Below the pieces are notes generated by a model, which searched no databases, had not been told where the DNA came from, and was given only the letters and a program-made list of their open reading frames with translations. DNA of 56,341 nt. Source: Spirochaetota bacterium. GTDB lineage: Bacteria > Spirochaetota > UBA4802 > UBA5550. A program made the translations under genes and the position numbers. The DNA is taken from positions 1 through 56,341 of the forward strand of contig JAGNKX010000025.1 in the NCBI GenBank assembly GCA_017999915.1, in the 5' to 3' direction. Below are positions 34,035 to 42,963 of the stretch, piece after piece. Each line of letters starts with the position of its first letter. Within the stretch, counting starts at the first letter, position 1.

Positions 34035-35245
34035 AAGACAGGCGCTACATGGAGCTTGCGCTGAAGATAGCCTTCGAGCGCATGGGGAAAACGTCGCCCA
34101 ATCCCCCGGTCGGGGCCGTGATCGTCAGGGATGACCGGGTCATAGCCGCCGGCGGCACGGGCCCCTACGGGTCAAGCCACGCAGAAGCCGCGGCCCTCGC
34201 GGCGGCCGGGAGCGACTGCCGCGGCGCCGACATGTACGTGACCCTGGAGCCGTGCAACCATTTCAGGAAGACCCCGCCCTGCACGGCAGCCATGATCAGG
34301 GCTGGAATAGCGAGGGTCTTTGTGCCGGTCCTTGATCCTAATCCTCTAGTTTCAGGCAAGGGGATCGCCGAGCTTTCGAAGGCCGGCGTCGAGACAGTCT
34401 TCATGGAGGAGATGGCCGGCCATGCCGTGGACATCATCCGCCCCTTCAGGAAGTTCATCATGCGGCGCCGCCCCTTTGTCATGAGCAAGAGCGCCGTCAC
34501 CCTGGACGGCCGTATCGCGTCACGGACGGGCAATTCGCAGTGGATATCATCGGAGCACTCCCGCCTGCTGACCCACAGGCTCCGCTCCAAGGTGGACGCG
34601 ATAGTTATCGGCAAGAACACGCTCCTGTGCGACAACCCGTCCCTGAACGTGCGCCTCGGCTCTTTCGACGCCGATGTGGCGGCCTACTTCGCCGGGACGC
34701 CGCCGGCCATGGCGGGTCGGGAGAATTTTATCTTGAAATCCCTCGCGGCCGTGGACGAACCGGAGCCGCGCAATCCCCTGCGGGTGGTCATCGGGCTTCC
34801 AGAAAAGGTCGACCCGTCGTGGAACATCATGGCCGACGATAACTATCTCTTTTTCGAGCGCAGGGAAAAAGGCGAGGCCATCGCGCGGTCCGACGGGGCC
34901 GCCGCCGAACTGCTTGCCGCCGGCAGGCTTCACCTGGTGGACACCGCGACGCCGAAGGACGAGATCAGGGCCGTCCTTGAGGAGCTGGCGCGGCGCGGCG
35001 TCATGTTCGTCCTTCTCGAGGGCGGGGGAAGGCTTGCCGGCTCCTTCTTCGACGCCGGCGAGATTGACCAGTTCTTCTATATTATTACGCCCAGGATCAT
35101 CGGGGCGGGACTGCCGCCCCTGGCCGGGACCGGCGTTGAGAGAATCGCCGACGCCCTGGTGTTGCGCGACGTTTCGATGATGCCGGTGAAGGATGACATC
35201 ATCTACACCGGGTACCGGGAACCGTATCACTTTGAAATGATGTGA
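34031..35245 (+). CDS. ribD: Bifunctional riboflavin biosynthesis deaminase/reductase RibD
   Basis: A 404-residue RibD: an N-terminal deaminase (about 1-145) with HAEAAAL and TLEPCNHFRKTPPCTAAM zinc ligands, and a C-terminal reductase (about 148-400) with SAVTLDGRIA and GGGRLAGSFF. It makes 5-amino-6-ribitylamino-uracil phosphate in riboflavin synthesis. The length exceeds the usual ~365 because of an insertion around 215-260 of the reductase domain. The TTG start overlaps the preceding stop (TTGA); ATG at 34049 is an alternative. ribE follows 11 bases later, but ribBA and ribH are not in the window. Confidence 0.95.
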   Translation: MKDRRYMELALKIAFERMGKTSPNPPVGAVIVRDDRVIAAGGTGPYGSSHAEAAALAAAGSDCRGADMYVTLEPCNHFRKTPPCTAAMIRAGIARVFVPVLDPNPLVSGKGIAELSKAGVETVFMEEMAGHAVDIIRPFRKFIMRRRPFVMSKSAVTLDGRIASRTGNSQWISSEHSRLLTHRLRSKVDAIVIGKNTLLCDNPSLNVRLGSFDADVAAYFAGTPPAMAGRENFILKSLAAVDEPEPRNPLRVVIGLPEKVDPSWNIMADDNYLFFERREKGEAIARSDGAAAELLAAGRLHLVDTATPKDEIRAVLEELARRGVMFVLLEGGGRLAGSFFDAGEIDQFFYIITPRIIGAGLPPLAGTGVERIADALVLRDVSMMPVKDDIIYTGYREPYHFEMM

Positions 35246-35256
35246 GGAGGCCCTGA

Positions 35257-35910
35257 ATGTTTACGGGATTGATCGAAGAAATCGGAACGATCGCGGCAGT
35301 GTCCCGGGCCGGCGACGGCCTCCGCCTGACCGTGCGGGCCGAACGGGTGCTGGAGGGCACCCGCGTCGGTGATTCCATCTGCATCAACGGGGCGTGCCAG
35401 ACCGTAACGGCCCTTGACGGCTCGTCCTTCACCGTGTTCGTTTCATCCGTGACCGCGTCGGTCACGACCCTCGGCTCCTTCAAGGCGAACAGGAAGGTGA
35501 ACCTGGAGAGGGCCATGACCCCGTCCTCCCGCTTCGGCGGCCATTTCGTCCAGGGTCATGTAGACGGCCGCGGCGCCGTCAGGGCCGTGGAGAAGGATTC
35601 CATGGGCAGGGGCGTGATCATCGACGCCGGGACGGACCTGACGAGGTACATCGTGGCCAAGGGGTCGGTTGCGGTAGACGGCGTGTCCCTTACCGTTGTC
35701 GCGGCTGACGAAAAGGGCTTCTCGCTCTATTTCATTCCGGAGACGCTGGAGAACACCGTCCTGTCGGAATGGAAGACCGGCGCCGAGGTGAATATCGAGG
35801 TGGACATCCTGGCGAAATACGTGGAGCGGATGCTCAGGAGCGGAAAGGCCGATGACCGCTCCAATGACGGGGCGCTGATGAAAAAACTCATGGAAGAGGG
35901 ATTCGTTTAG
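35257..35910 (+). CDS. ribE: Riboflavin synthase, alpha chain
   Basis: A 217-residue duplicated lumazine-binding protein that makes riboflavin by dismutation of two lumazines. MFTGLIEEIGTI at the start and the repeat GHFVQGHVDGRG plus IAKGSVAVDGVSLTV, NIEVDILAKYVERML are standard. GGAGG precedes the ATG. A short low-similarity tail (about 200-217) ends the protein. Confidence 0.96.
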   Translation: MFTGLIEEIGTIAAVSRAGDGLRLTVRAERVLEGTRVGDSICINGACQTVTALDGSSFTVFVSSVTASVTTLGSFKANRKVNLERAMTPSSRFGGHFVQGHVDGRGAVRAVEKDSMGRGVIIDAGTDLTRYIVAKGSVAVDGVSLTVVAADEKGFSLYFIPETLENTVLSEWKTGAEVNIEVDILAKYVERMLRSGKADDRSNDGALMKKLMEEGFV

Positions 35911-35941
35911 GCGAATTCAATCGGGGCCGCGCCGGCGCCCG

Positions 35942-36289
35942 TCACAGGTGTATCCCCGGAAACTCCTTTTTCAGCTCCGGGGCCGTGGTTATATTGAAGA
36001 ACTTGTCAAGGTATGATATCCTGAAAACATTCTTGATCTCATCCTGGAGATCGTAGATGACGATGGTGATCCCCCTGTTCTTGGCCATGTTCATCAGGAG
36101 GATGAGCGAACCGATGCCGGATGAATCGATGTACTCCAGGTCCGTAAAGCCTATCAGTACCGTCGTGGCGGGCCCTTTCTCGATGGATGAGGTCTTTTCC
36201 TTGAACTGATTGATATCCTCGATGGTGAATTTTCCCTTCAGCCTGATGAGGGTGACGGTATCCGTCGGGTGTTGTATGGTCATTTCCAT
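35942..36289 (-). CDS. STAS domain anti-anti-sigma factor-like protein
   Basis: A 115-residue single STAS domain of the SpoIIAA type. LEYIDSSGIGSLI carries the usual phosphorylated serine (S56 or S57). Such proteins bind and release anti-sigma kinases or act in other partner-switching pathways. No anti-sigma kinase gene is next to it. It starts three bases after the upstream unknown gene ends, so the two are co-transcribed. Confidence 0.92.
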   Translation of the reverse strand: MEMTIQHPTDTVTLIRLKGKFTIEDINQFKEKTSSIEKGPATTVLIGFTDLEYIDSSGIGSLILLMNMAKNRGITIVIYDLQDEIKNVFRISYLDKFFNITTAPELKKEFPGIHL

Positions 36290-36292
36290 AGG

Positions 36293-37198
36293 CTACTGTA
36301 TCCGGTCCCACAGGTTTCGTTCTTCGATGATCTTCAGGAATTTTTTCTCGAATGAATCGACTTCCCGGTAGTTCGGCGTTTCGGGATTTCCGCGGAACAA
36401 CACCGCGTATTTCCCTATGTTCTTTACCGCCGTGACCATGTTATTCCCGGTTATGGCCTTCAGTATCTCGTGGTATATGATCACCGCCGCCGTGTCCATC
36501 ACATCGTTCATGAAGGTCTTGTTCTTCAGCTCCAGGGGGGCGATGACGTTCCGTATCGCCAGGTGGCGGTTGGGCATCGAAGGATCCGCGTATTTGAGGA
36601 GGAACACGATGACCTGGCGCTTGATGTCGGGAAGCTCGGCGCTCCTGAGCATGTCCCGTATCCGGGATAATGCCTGCTTGGCCTGTTCATCCACCACCCT
36701 GTTGGCCGCCTCTTCCCCTTCATGGGCCTTGATGAGCTTCTCAACTTCCACCACGTCGACGCTCTCGATTTCCTGTTCGAACTTCTTGTTCACCCTGATG
36801 AATTCGCTGTCCGAGTATTCCTTGAAGGGTTCTTTCAAAATATTGACGAACTCGATGGCCTCGTCGGATCCGGCCACGCGCTGCTCCTCCTTCATCGACT
36901 TGAGGAAATTCATGGAGAGGTTGCCCGGCAGGGACAGGTCGAACTGGTCCGGCGCCACGGACTTGACGATGGACATCTTGTAAAGGAGGGGGACCTTTTT
37001 GCTCCTGGCCACCCGCGCTTTCGCCAGAAGTTCCGTGAGCCTGTCCAGCGATTCGGCGGGCATTGAGCTTGACCATCCGGAGAGCGGGTCGATCAGGAAC
37101 CGGTGATAGGTATTTCTTCCGCGCTTGGCGAGGCTCTGGATTATTCGGATGAAATTATCAATGAGGGGCGATCGTATGGTGGTGATCATTTCTCTCAT
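36293..37198 (-). CDS. Hypothetical protein linked to STAS protein
   Basis: A soluble, mainly helical protein of about 301 residues (313 if TTG at 37234 is used, which overlaps the preceding stop). No family recognised. It contains IRDMLRSAELPDIKRQVIVFLLKYADPSMPNRHLAIRNVIAPLELKN, a possible helical repeat, and ends IIEERNLWDRIQ. The start is uncertain because no good ribosome binding site is seen; ATG at 37198 and 37189 are possible. Tight linkage with the STAS gene suggests a role in the same signalling pathway. Confidence 0.68.
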   Translation of the reverse strand: MREMITTIRSPLIDNFIRIIQSLAKRGRNTYHRFLIDPLSGWSSSMPAESLDRLTELLAKARVARSKKVPLLYKMSIVKSVAPDQFDLSLPGNLSMNFLKSMKEEQRVAGSDEAIEFVNILKEPFKEYSDSEFIRVNKKFEQEIESVDVVEVEKLIKAHEGEEAANRVVDEQAKQALSRIRDMLRSAELPDIKRQVIVFLLKYADPSMPNRHLAIRNVIAPLELKNKTFMNDVMDTAAVIIYHEILKAITGNNMVTAVKNIGKYAVLFRGNPETPNYREVDSFEKKFLKIIEERNLWDRIQ

Positions 37199-37230
37199 GG
37201 GCGGAAGGTTGATACAGCGCAGATCGTCTG

Positions 37231-38331
37231 TCAAAGGCTTTTTTGCGCAAGACCGAATATTTTTTCGAGGTCGATCGACCGGGGAGCGACGGGGAGGGAT
37301 ACGGTTTTCCGGCCCTTGTGTGATGAAAGGTAGACGGCATGAATCGCCTCCAGGGCCCGGTACCCGTCCTCGGCCGTGGATGTGGCGGCCTCATGCCCCC
37401 CGAGGGCCCGTTTCGCCTCGCGGTAGAGCTCGCGGAAGCAGTTCCCGGCGCGGTACCTGGGGAAGGGCGCCGGGGCAAGGTCGCGGAACCCGGTATAGAA
37501 TTGCGATTCCCTGCCGAGGAAAAGGGACTCGTACCCGTTGCCGATAACTATCTTGCCCAGGGTGCCGGATATGGAAAGCTCGAAAACGAAATACTTCCTC
37601 CCGCCGCCCGCCTCCAGGAACACGTCGATCCCCCCCGCGGTCTTGAGCCAGGCGCAGGCGCGGTCCTCGAAGCCCCGGGATCGCCCGGTTCGCTGGAATT
37701 CTCCCTCCACCGCCGCGATGTCGCCGAGGAGGAAGCGGATCATGTCCACCAGGTGGGTCCCGTCATGAAGGAGCGGCCCGCCGCCCTCGCCGGGGTCCGA
37801 GGGACCCCCGTAGGCGCCGGTGAGGATCGATCCGTGCACGGTCTTCACCGCGCCGATCGTTCCGCGGGAGATCATCTCCTTCACTTTCCGGTAGCGGCCG
37901 TCAAAGCGCCGCTCGTGGTTGATGATGACGGCGGTGCCGTTGTGCCGGCACTCGGTCATGATGCGGCGGCAGCCGGGTAGGGAGGAGGCCATCGGCTTTT
38001 CCAGGACGATCACTGCCGCGCCGCCCCGGGACGCCTCAACGGCTATCCGCTCGTGGCTTTCGGTCCAGGTGGCGATGACGCAGAGGCGCGGCCGCGCCGC
38101 CCTGATCAGGGCCCGGTAATCCTCGAAGAGGTTTTCCCGGGGGATGCCCGCAGCTTTCCCGAAGCGCGACAGGCGCTCCCCGCTGATGTCGCAGGCGTGG
38201 GTGATGGATAGGCCGGCGGCCGACGCGCCGCCGAAATGCGTGCAGGGCTTGTTGCGGAGCGGATCGTTCTCAAGGAGGAACCCTATCCTCCCGCAACCGA
38301 TCAGTGCGATGTTGACGTCTTGCTTTTTCAC
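37231..38331 (-). CDS. Gfo/Idh/MocA family oxidoreductase
   Basis: A 366-residue dehydrogenase with an N-terminal Rossmann domain (ALIGCGRIGFLLE) and the family EKPMASS motif, followed by the alpha/beta substrate domain including RRFDGRYRKVKEMISRGTIGAVKTVHG. The family uses NAD(P) on sugars, polyols or related compounds; the substrate here is unknown. It lies one base behind the glutamine synthetase gene on the same strand, an unusual neighbour. Confidence 0.85.
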   Translation of the reverse strand: MKKQDVNIALIGCGRIGFLLENDPLRNKPCTHFGGASAAGLSITHACDISGERLSRFGKAAGIPRENLFEDYRALIRAARPRLCVIATWTESHERIAVEASRGGAAVIVLEKPMASSLPGCRRIMTECRHNGTAVIINHERRFDGRYRKVKEMISRGTIGAVKTVHGSILTGAYGGPSDPGEGGGPLLHDGTHLVDMIRFLLGDIAAVEGEFQRTGRSRGFEDRACAWLKTAGGIDVFLEAGGGRKYFVFELSISGTLGKIVIGNGYESLFLGRESQFYTGFRDLAPAPFPRYRAGNCFRELYREAKRALGGHEAATSTAEDGYRALEAIHAVYLSSHKGRKTVSLPVAPRSIDLEKIFGLAQKSL

Positions 38332-38332
38332 A

Positions 38333-39655
38333 TTACAGAATCGGCAGATATTCCTGGATCTCGTAGTCGGTGATATAGCGGTTGTACCGTGATAGCTCCA
38401 GCCTTTTATTGGCGATCAACTTGTTGAAGAGCACTTCGCCGACGATTTCCTTCATGAAGGGGCTCGACTCGAAGTGCGCCAGCGCGTCATGGAGCTGTTC
38501 CGGAAGATGCTGCCCGGCGCGGGTATCGTACTGCTCCGGATGGTCCGTGTCCTCCATGGGGTGGTCCAGCTTGTATTTCTCATCGATCCCTTTCAGGCCC
38601 GCCGCGAGGATGGCGGAGAGCGCCAGGTAGGGATTGCAGGCCGAATCGGGGCTCTGCAGCTCGATCCTCATGGCGTTCGGCTTGTCCGGCCTGCAGTGGG
38701 GCACCCTGACCATGGCGTTATGGCTGGTGGTGCTCCAGGTGGCGCGCGTGGGAGACTCGAAGTCCCTGTGGAGGCGCTTATACGAATTGATCCACTGGTT
38801 GGTGAGGACAAAGAATTCGTTGCTGTGTTTCAGGAGCCCCGCTATGTAGTGCTCGGCGGTCCTGGAAAGGTAGTGCGGGTTGTTCTTGTCGAAAAAGATG
38901 TTCTTTTCGTCCTTGAAGAGAGACTGGTGAATGTGCAGGCCGGAGCCGTTCTGTCCGGCCAGGGGCTTCGGCATGAAGGAAGCGTAGATGTTGTTGAGGA
39001 GCGCTATCTCCTTGGTGATGAGGCGGAACGTCATGATGTTGTCCGCCGTGGTGAGCGCGTCTTCATGGCGTAGGTCGATCTCGTGCTGGCTGTGGGACGC
39101 CTCGTGGTGCGATGATATGACGTCGATGCCCATCTTCTCCAGGGTCAGCACGATGTCGCGCCGGTAATCGGTGGCCGCGTCCAGCGGGGTGAGGTCGAAG
39201 TAGCCGCCGCGGTCCAGTATTTCCGGCTGGTTGAAGTTCCTGAAAAAGAAGAATTCGATCTCGGGACCGGTGTAGAAGGTGAATCCGCGGGCCGCCGCCT
39301 TCTTTAGGTTCTGCTTCAGGATATACCGGGAATCACCCTCATAGGGGGTCATGTCCATCTGGTGGATATCGCAGATCATGCGCGCCACCGAGTCCTGCTG
39401 CGGGCGCCAGGGCAGGATTTTGAAGGTGGACACGTCGGGAAGCGCGATCATTTCACGCTCGTCCGTCCGGATGAAGCCCTGGAGCGTAGACCCGTCGAAC
39501 CGGACCCCCTCGGTTATGGCGTCCTCAAGCTCCTCGATGGTGATGGCGAAGCTCTTCAGGAAGCCCAGGATATCGGTGAACCAGAGACGGATGAATTTCA
39601 CGTTGCTGTCATGGGCGAGCTTCAAGACATATGCTTTATTCTGATCGGTGTCCAT
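38333..39655 (-). CDS. glnA: Glutamine synthetase, type I
   Basis: A 440-residue GS of type I, condensing glutamate and ammonium with ATP. GVRFDGSTLQGF, HQSLFKD, GSGLHIHQ, NSYKRL and RATWSTTSHNAMVRVP-type active-site segments are visible. The length and the lack of the adenylylation motif (NLYDLP) near the C-terminus fit the GSI-alpha subtype, regulated by other means than adenylylation. It heads a four-gene minus-strand run ending in the STAS gene. Confidence 0.95.
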   Translation of the reverse strand: MDTDQNKAYVLKLAHDSNVKFIRLWFTDILGFLKSFAITIEELEDAITEGVRFDGSTLQGFIRTDEREMIALPDVSTFKILPWRPQQDSVARMICDIHQMDMTPYEGDSRYILKQNLKKAAARGFTFYTGPEIEFFFFRNFNQPEILDRGGYFDLTPLDAATDYRRDIVLTLEKMGIDVISSHHEASHSQHEIDLRHEDALTTADNIMTFRLITKEIALLNNIYASFMPKPLAGQNGSGLHIHQSLFKDEKNIFFDKNNPHYLSRTAEHYIAGLLKHSNEFFVLTNQWINSYKRLHRDFESPTRATWSTTSHNAMVRVPHCRPDKPNAMRIELQSPDSACNPYLALSAILAAGLKGIDEKYKLDHPMEDTDHPEQYDTRAGQHLPEQLHDALAHFESSPFMKEIVGEVLFNKLIANKRLELSRYNRYITDYEIQEYLPIL

Positions 39656-39718
39656 AATTCTCTACTCCTGTGTGGATGGCGACGGCGGCACCTCGCCGGT
39701 CCGCTCCGCCGGCGGCGG

Positions 39719-39732
39719 CGCGGCATGCCGCG
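39719..39732. repeat. REP-like GC palindrome
   Basis: CGCGGCATGCCGCG, a 14-base perfect palindrome immediately left of the stop of the leftward gene at 39746, 63 bases upstream of glnA. Confidence 0.5.
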
Positions 39733-39745
39733 TTGACCGTCCCGG

Positions 39746-40813
39746 TTACCAGCTTAAAAATATCAGCACGACAAAGAGGGCCAGGATCAACAGGAACAGC
39801 ACCAGCATGGCGATGGTGCCCTTCGTCATTCCCGTGGAGCCGACGGTCTTTTTCACGGCGGCAGGCCCGATCTTTTTCTTGGGGAGGGGGCCGTCCGTTT
39901 CGGGGTTGTACAGCTTCAGCTTCACCTGCTTTTCGATCTCGGTGAATTTCCCGTATATGCCCGGCGCCAGCAGCGTCAGTATGTCGGTGGGATTGTTCTT
40001 CCCCGAGCCGGCCTTGATGTCGATTACCTCGCCCATCGTCGGAAGGATCTCGTTCTCACCGCGCAGGTTCAGCATGTCGATGTAGTAGTTCGCGCGGTCA
40101 GATTGGGGCTGAAGGTACACCATCAGCTTGTCGCCGACCCTCAGCTCGTATATCGGTTTTCCCTTGACCGGCGCGACGATAGGCTTCACCGGCAGGATGA
40201 CCGCGTTGTCCTCGACGGAATAGCGATCATCGGTGCCGGCGATGTCGCCGGGCGGCGGCTCATTCTCTTCAGCCCCGGTGATGCTGTTGCGGTATTCCTG
40301 CGGGGTGATCTCCTGGATCGCCGTTTCAAGGATCAGGTTCTTGTCATGGATGATGCGGTTGATTACATCGTAGAGGGACATGTCCATGGCGTTGTAGTCG
40401 TAGTCGCAGACGCTGTCATAGAAAAGGCTGATGGAGTTCATCTCCTCGGAGAACCGCTTGAAGTGGTCCATGATCGAGGATGTCATGGTGGCATTAAAGT
40501 TCCCCTTCCACTTTACATTGGCGATATACTCGCGGTATTTCATCCAGTCCTCGTGGGGTTCGAGGTTGTAGAGGTCTGAATAGGTGGACACCACGGAACT
40601 GTATGATTCAAAATTAGTATTGTCCCTGAGTATCAGAAGGAACTGGCCATACAGATTCTGGGAAGCCGCCTTGAACCGGCCTTTAACGATCATTATATTG
40701 TCACTGATATCTTTAAAATCCTTTGGATCCTGACTCATGGGATTGTCCGTAATTATTAATGATATTGGGATTATGATTAAAGTTAATAGTAGATAAAAAC
40801 CCCTATGTGTCAA
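39746..40813 (-). CDS. Membrane-anchored hypothetical protein
   Basis: A 355-residue protein. The TTG at 40813 is supported by GGAGGT 11 bases upstream and gives an N-terminal signal/anchor (MTHRGFYLLLTLIIIPISLII); without it, ATG at 40738 starts a cytoplasmic version. The body is helical at first and then beta-rich (LPVKPIVAPVKGKPIYELRVGDKLMVYLQP), and the C-terminus is a single membrane helix (IAMLVLFLLILALFVVLIFLSW) preceded by a KK-rich segment. No family recognised. A 200-base MITE-like element sits directly upstream and could supply or disturb its promoter. Confidence 0.68.
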   Translation of the reverse strand: MTHRGFYLLLTLIIIPISLIITDNPMSQDPKDFKDISDNIMIVKGRFKAASQNLYGQFLLILRDNTNFESYSSVVSTYSDLYNLEPHEDWMKYREYIANVKWKGNFNATMTSSIMDHFKRFSEEMNSISLFYDSVCDYDYNAMDMSLYDVINRIIHDKNLILETAIQEITPQEYRNSITGAEENEPPPGDIAGTDDRYSVEDNAVILPVKPIVAPVKGKPIYELRVGDKLMVYLQPQSDRANYYIDMLNLRGENEILPTMGEVIDIKAGSGKNNPTDILTLLAPGIYGKFTEIEKQVKLKLYNPETDGPLPKKKIGPAAVKKTVGSTGMTKGTIAMLVLFLLILALFVVLIFLSW

Positions 40814-40845
40814 TATAAAATTTTACCTCCATGGCGATTAGGAGC

Positions 40846-41045
40846 GGTAGTAGTCGTAAATTAGGGGGGCATGGGCCATCCCGCTCGTCCGCCTCGTATA
40901 AGCAGAGCCAAATGCGACATCCTGTCGCGGCTCTGCACTCGGCCCTCCTGGCCAGCGCACCATGTTGACTCGGCGGAATCGGCGACATCCGTGTCGCCTG
41001 CTTGCCGGAATGGCTCCATGCCCCCCCTAAAATTATACTGCTATC
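40846..41045. mobile_element. MITE-like element with terminal inverted repeats and 9-base target duplication
   Basis: A 200-base non-coding element. Left end GGTAGTAGT...TTAGGGGGGCATGGGCCAT; right end, read in reverse complement, GATAGCAGT...TTAGGGGGGGCATGGAGCCAT. Direct copies of ATTAGGAGC flank it exactly at 40837-40845 and 41046-41054. Inside are hairpins GCAGAGCC/GGCTCTGC (40902/40929) with CGACA/TGTCG nested, and GGCGACA/TGTCGCC (40981/40992). A 9-base duplication is typical of several DDE transposase families; no transposase is encoded, so it would move in trans. Confidence 0.72.
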
Positions 41046-41230
41046 ATTAGGAGCCTTGGCTCTGCCCGGCAAACGAGGGGTTATGGACACCTCAAGGTCT
41101 CATGAAACATTTTTAACATGGCAAAAGCTGAATATTTCCGGACTTTTGTATTCTTAAAAAAATAAAAGTATTTGATTTGCAATGATTGCGTACGATATAT
41201 ATAGTAGACTTGAAGCATAATTATCATTAT

Positions 41231-41257
41231 GTTCCCCCCGCCTTCGGCGGGGGGAAC
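41231..41257. terminator. GC hairpin, possible terminator
   Basis: GTTCCCCCCGCC and GGCGGGGGGAAC form a 12-base perfect stem with a TTC loop. No T-run; the role is unclear. Confidence 0.45.
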
Positions 41258-41423
41258 AAGTGTATTCAATTATTAAGTTTCGCAACAAGTCTGCTATAAG
41301 CCTATGCGCGGGAAGCGCTTCATCCGGTTTCGGGGGATAGGGCGAGACTGTTTCGTGTTAAATATTGAATAGTGCATTTATACCTTAATAGTATGAATAT
41401 ATGCCAGCAGGGGAACCGTTATT

Positions 41424-42767
41424 ATGAAAAAAGGAAGTAAAATCAGGACGGCGCTTATCGCCGCCGCGATCATCCTTGCCTCTTCAACCGTTTTTCCTTT
41501 TTCAGATCAGACCACCACGGAGAGGATATTGAAGGAGAACAAGCGCTTCGTTGAGTTCATCAATGTCTGCGTTACCAATTTCGCCGAGGATAAAAAAGAA
41601 GACTTCCGGAAGGTCTATGAAAAGCATTTCAACGCGGATGTGGCCTATCTACAGTCGGATTACCGGCGCTCCTACAAGCGCGTGTACGCGTCCCAGGGCG
41701 AGATGGAGAAGATATACCGTGAAATGGTGAAGAACAGGTACCTTGAGGATTCGAAGATGATCCTCGACCGGTTCGCTCCCGGCATCATCCGTTCGAAGAA
41801 CGCCAGGGCCCGCCTCTATCTGACGCTGGGGTACCGCGACAGGACCGTAAGCTGGACACATTACACCGTGGGAGACGCCTCGAATCCCAAGCTCTACTCG
41901 TATAAGCTGTACAAATACGTCGATGCCATCAAGATGGCGCGCCGCGCCAAGCGCTTCGCGTTCCTTGCCCTGTTCGAGAGCCAGACCAGGGAAACGAAGA
42001 GGAAGATATACAACCAGATCTGCAAGTCCGAGCGCGACGCGAAGAACAAGTACATGAACAGGTTCGTGGACCTGAACGACAAGGATTATATCAACGAGCT
42101 TGAAAAGGCCTATGGCGATTCAAAGCAGGCTGAAGAAGCGTCAAAGGAGGGCCGGGCGCCGGAGGGGCAGCCGGCGAAAGAAGGCCAGCCGGCCAAAGAG
42201 GGTGAGCCGGCGACGGACGGCGGCAAGGCGGCCTTTGAAGCAGCCGTCCAGGGCTACGAGGCGAAAGTGGTGAAGCGGGTCCGGTTCCGCAACGAGACCA
42301 AGACCGCGCGGTATCTCCTGGACGGGGAATTCGACCGGGCCGAGGATGTTATGCGCGAATATATAGACGACTTCAACTTCAAGCTCATCGTGGCGACCTT
42401 TGAGGTGCTGTCCGGGTCCGCCACGGCGGAAAAAGAAGGTACGGCCGGCAAGGAGGCGCCGGCTGACAACAAGGCCCCGGTCGAAAAAACCGATTACAAC
42501 CAGTATAAAGTGCACCTGATGGATAACTACGGCCGGTTCTCAAAGCAGTCGATGATAGACGGTTACCTCGATAGCCTGAAAGTCGAGGATAATGTGGAGG
42601 AAAACAAGGCGGAGGAGAAGGGCGCCGAGGGGCCCGGCGTTGATGAGACCCATAAGGATGATAAGACGGTCGCGCCGGAGAAAAAAGAGGATAAAACCGT
42701 AAGCGGCGACAAAGAGAAAAAGGACGAGAAGAAAGAAGAGAAGAAAGAGGAAAAAAAGATTCAATAA
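41424..42767 (+). CDS. Exported helical protein with acidic/basic low-complexity tail
   Basis: A 447-residue exported protein: signal peptide at 1-27, then a mostly helical region of about 200 residues with YRRSYKRVYASQGEMEKIYREMVKNRYLEDSKMI and ARLYLTLGYRDRTVSWTHYTVGDASNPKLYSYKLYKYVDA, then EGQPAKEGQPAKEGEPA repeats and a Lys/Glu tail. No family recognised. Its own terminator follows at 42811. Confidence 0.72.
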   Translation: MKKGSKIRTALIAAAIILASSTVFPFSDQTTTERILKENKRFVEFINVCVTNFAEDKKEDFRKVYEKHFNADVAYLQSDYRRSYKRVYASQGEMEKIYREMVKNRYLEDSKMILDRFAPGIIRSKNARARLYLTLGYRDRTVSWTHYTVGDASNPKLYSYKLYKYVDAIKMARRAKRFAFLALFESQTRETKRKIYNQICKSERDAKNKYMNRFVDLNDKDYINELEKAYGDSKQAEEASKEGRAPEGQPAKEGQPAKEGEPATDGGKAAFEAAVQGYEAKVVKRVRFRNETKTARYLLDGEFDRAEDVMREYIDDFNFKLIVATFEVLSGSATAEKEGTAGKEAPADNKAPVEKTDYNQYKVHLMDNYGRFSKQSMIDGYLDSLKVEDNVEENKAEEKGAEGPGVDETHKDDKTVAPEKKEDKTVSGDKEKKDEKKEEKKEEKKIQ

Positions 42768-42810
42768 CACGCATATTCACACCAAGCGCAATAATCACCA
42801 CGCGATCCCG

Positions 42811-42840
42811 ACATTCCCGCCCAGGCGGGAATGTTTTTTT
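42811..42840 (+). terminator. Rho-independent terminator
   Basis: CATTCCCGCC-CAG-GCGGGAATG followed by seven T residues; it ends the exported-protein gene and separates it from the cyclase operon. Confidence 0.92.
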
Positions 42841-42963
42841 GTGGCCTGATTTGTCTTTGAATCGCGGGATGTTCCAAAAAATTGTTGCATTTATACGGGA
42901 GATGAATGATTTTGATGGAGCATGGATATTACCCAAGCCTGTGCGCTGGAAGGTACCGGAATT

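Larger units (their letters stand above)
40814..41423. other. Intergenic region holding a MITE-like element and a GC hairpin
   Basis: Apart from the element at 40846-41045 and the hairpin at 41231 I see no gene. Frames at 40803-41090 and 41081-41269 are minus-strand readings of these palindromes without start signals and are not supported. Confidence 0.5.

Noticed and set aside
34600-34612. GATAGTTATCGGC inside ribD, resembling the intergenic repeat
   Set aside because: It encodes the conserved DAIVIGKN segment of RibD and lacks the partner motif, so it is coincidence.
40803-41269. Minus-strand frames at 40803-41090 and 41081-41269
   Set aside because: They read through the inverted repeats of the MITE-like element and the GC hairpin and have no start signals.
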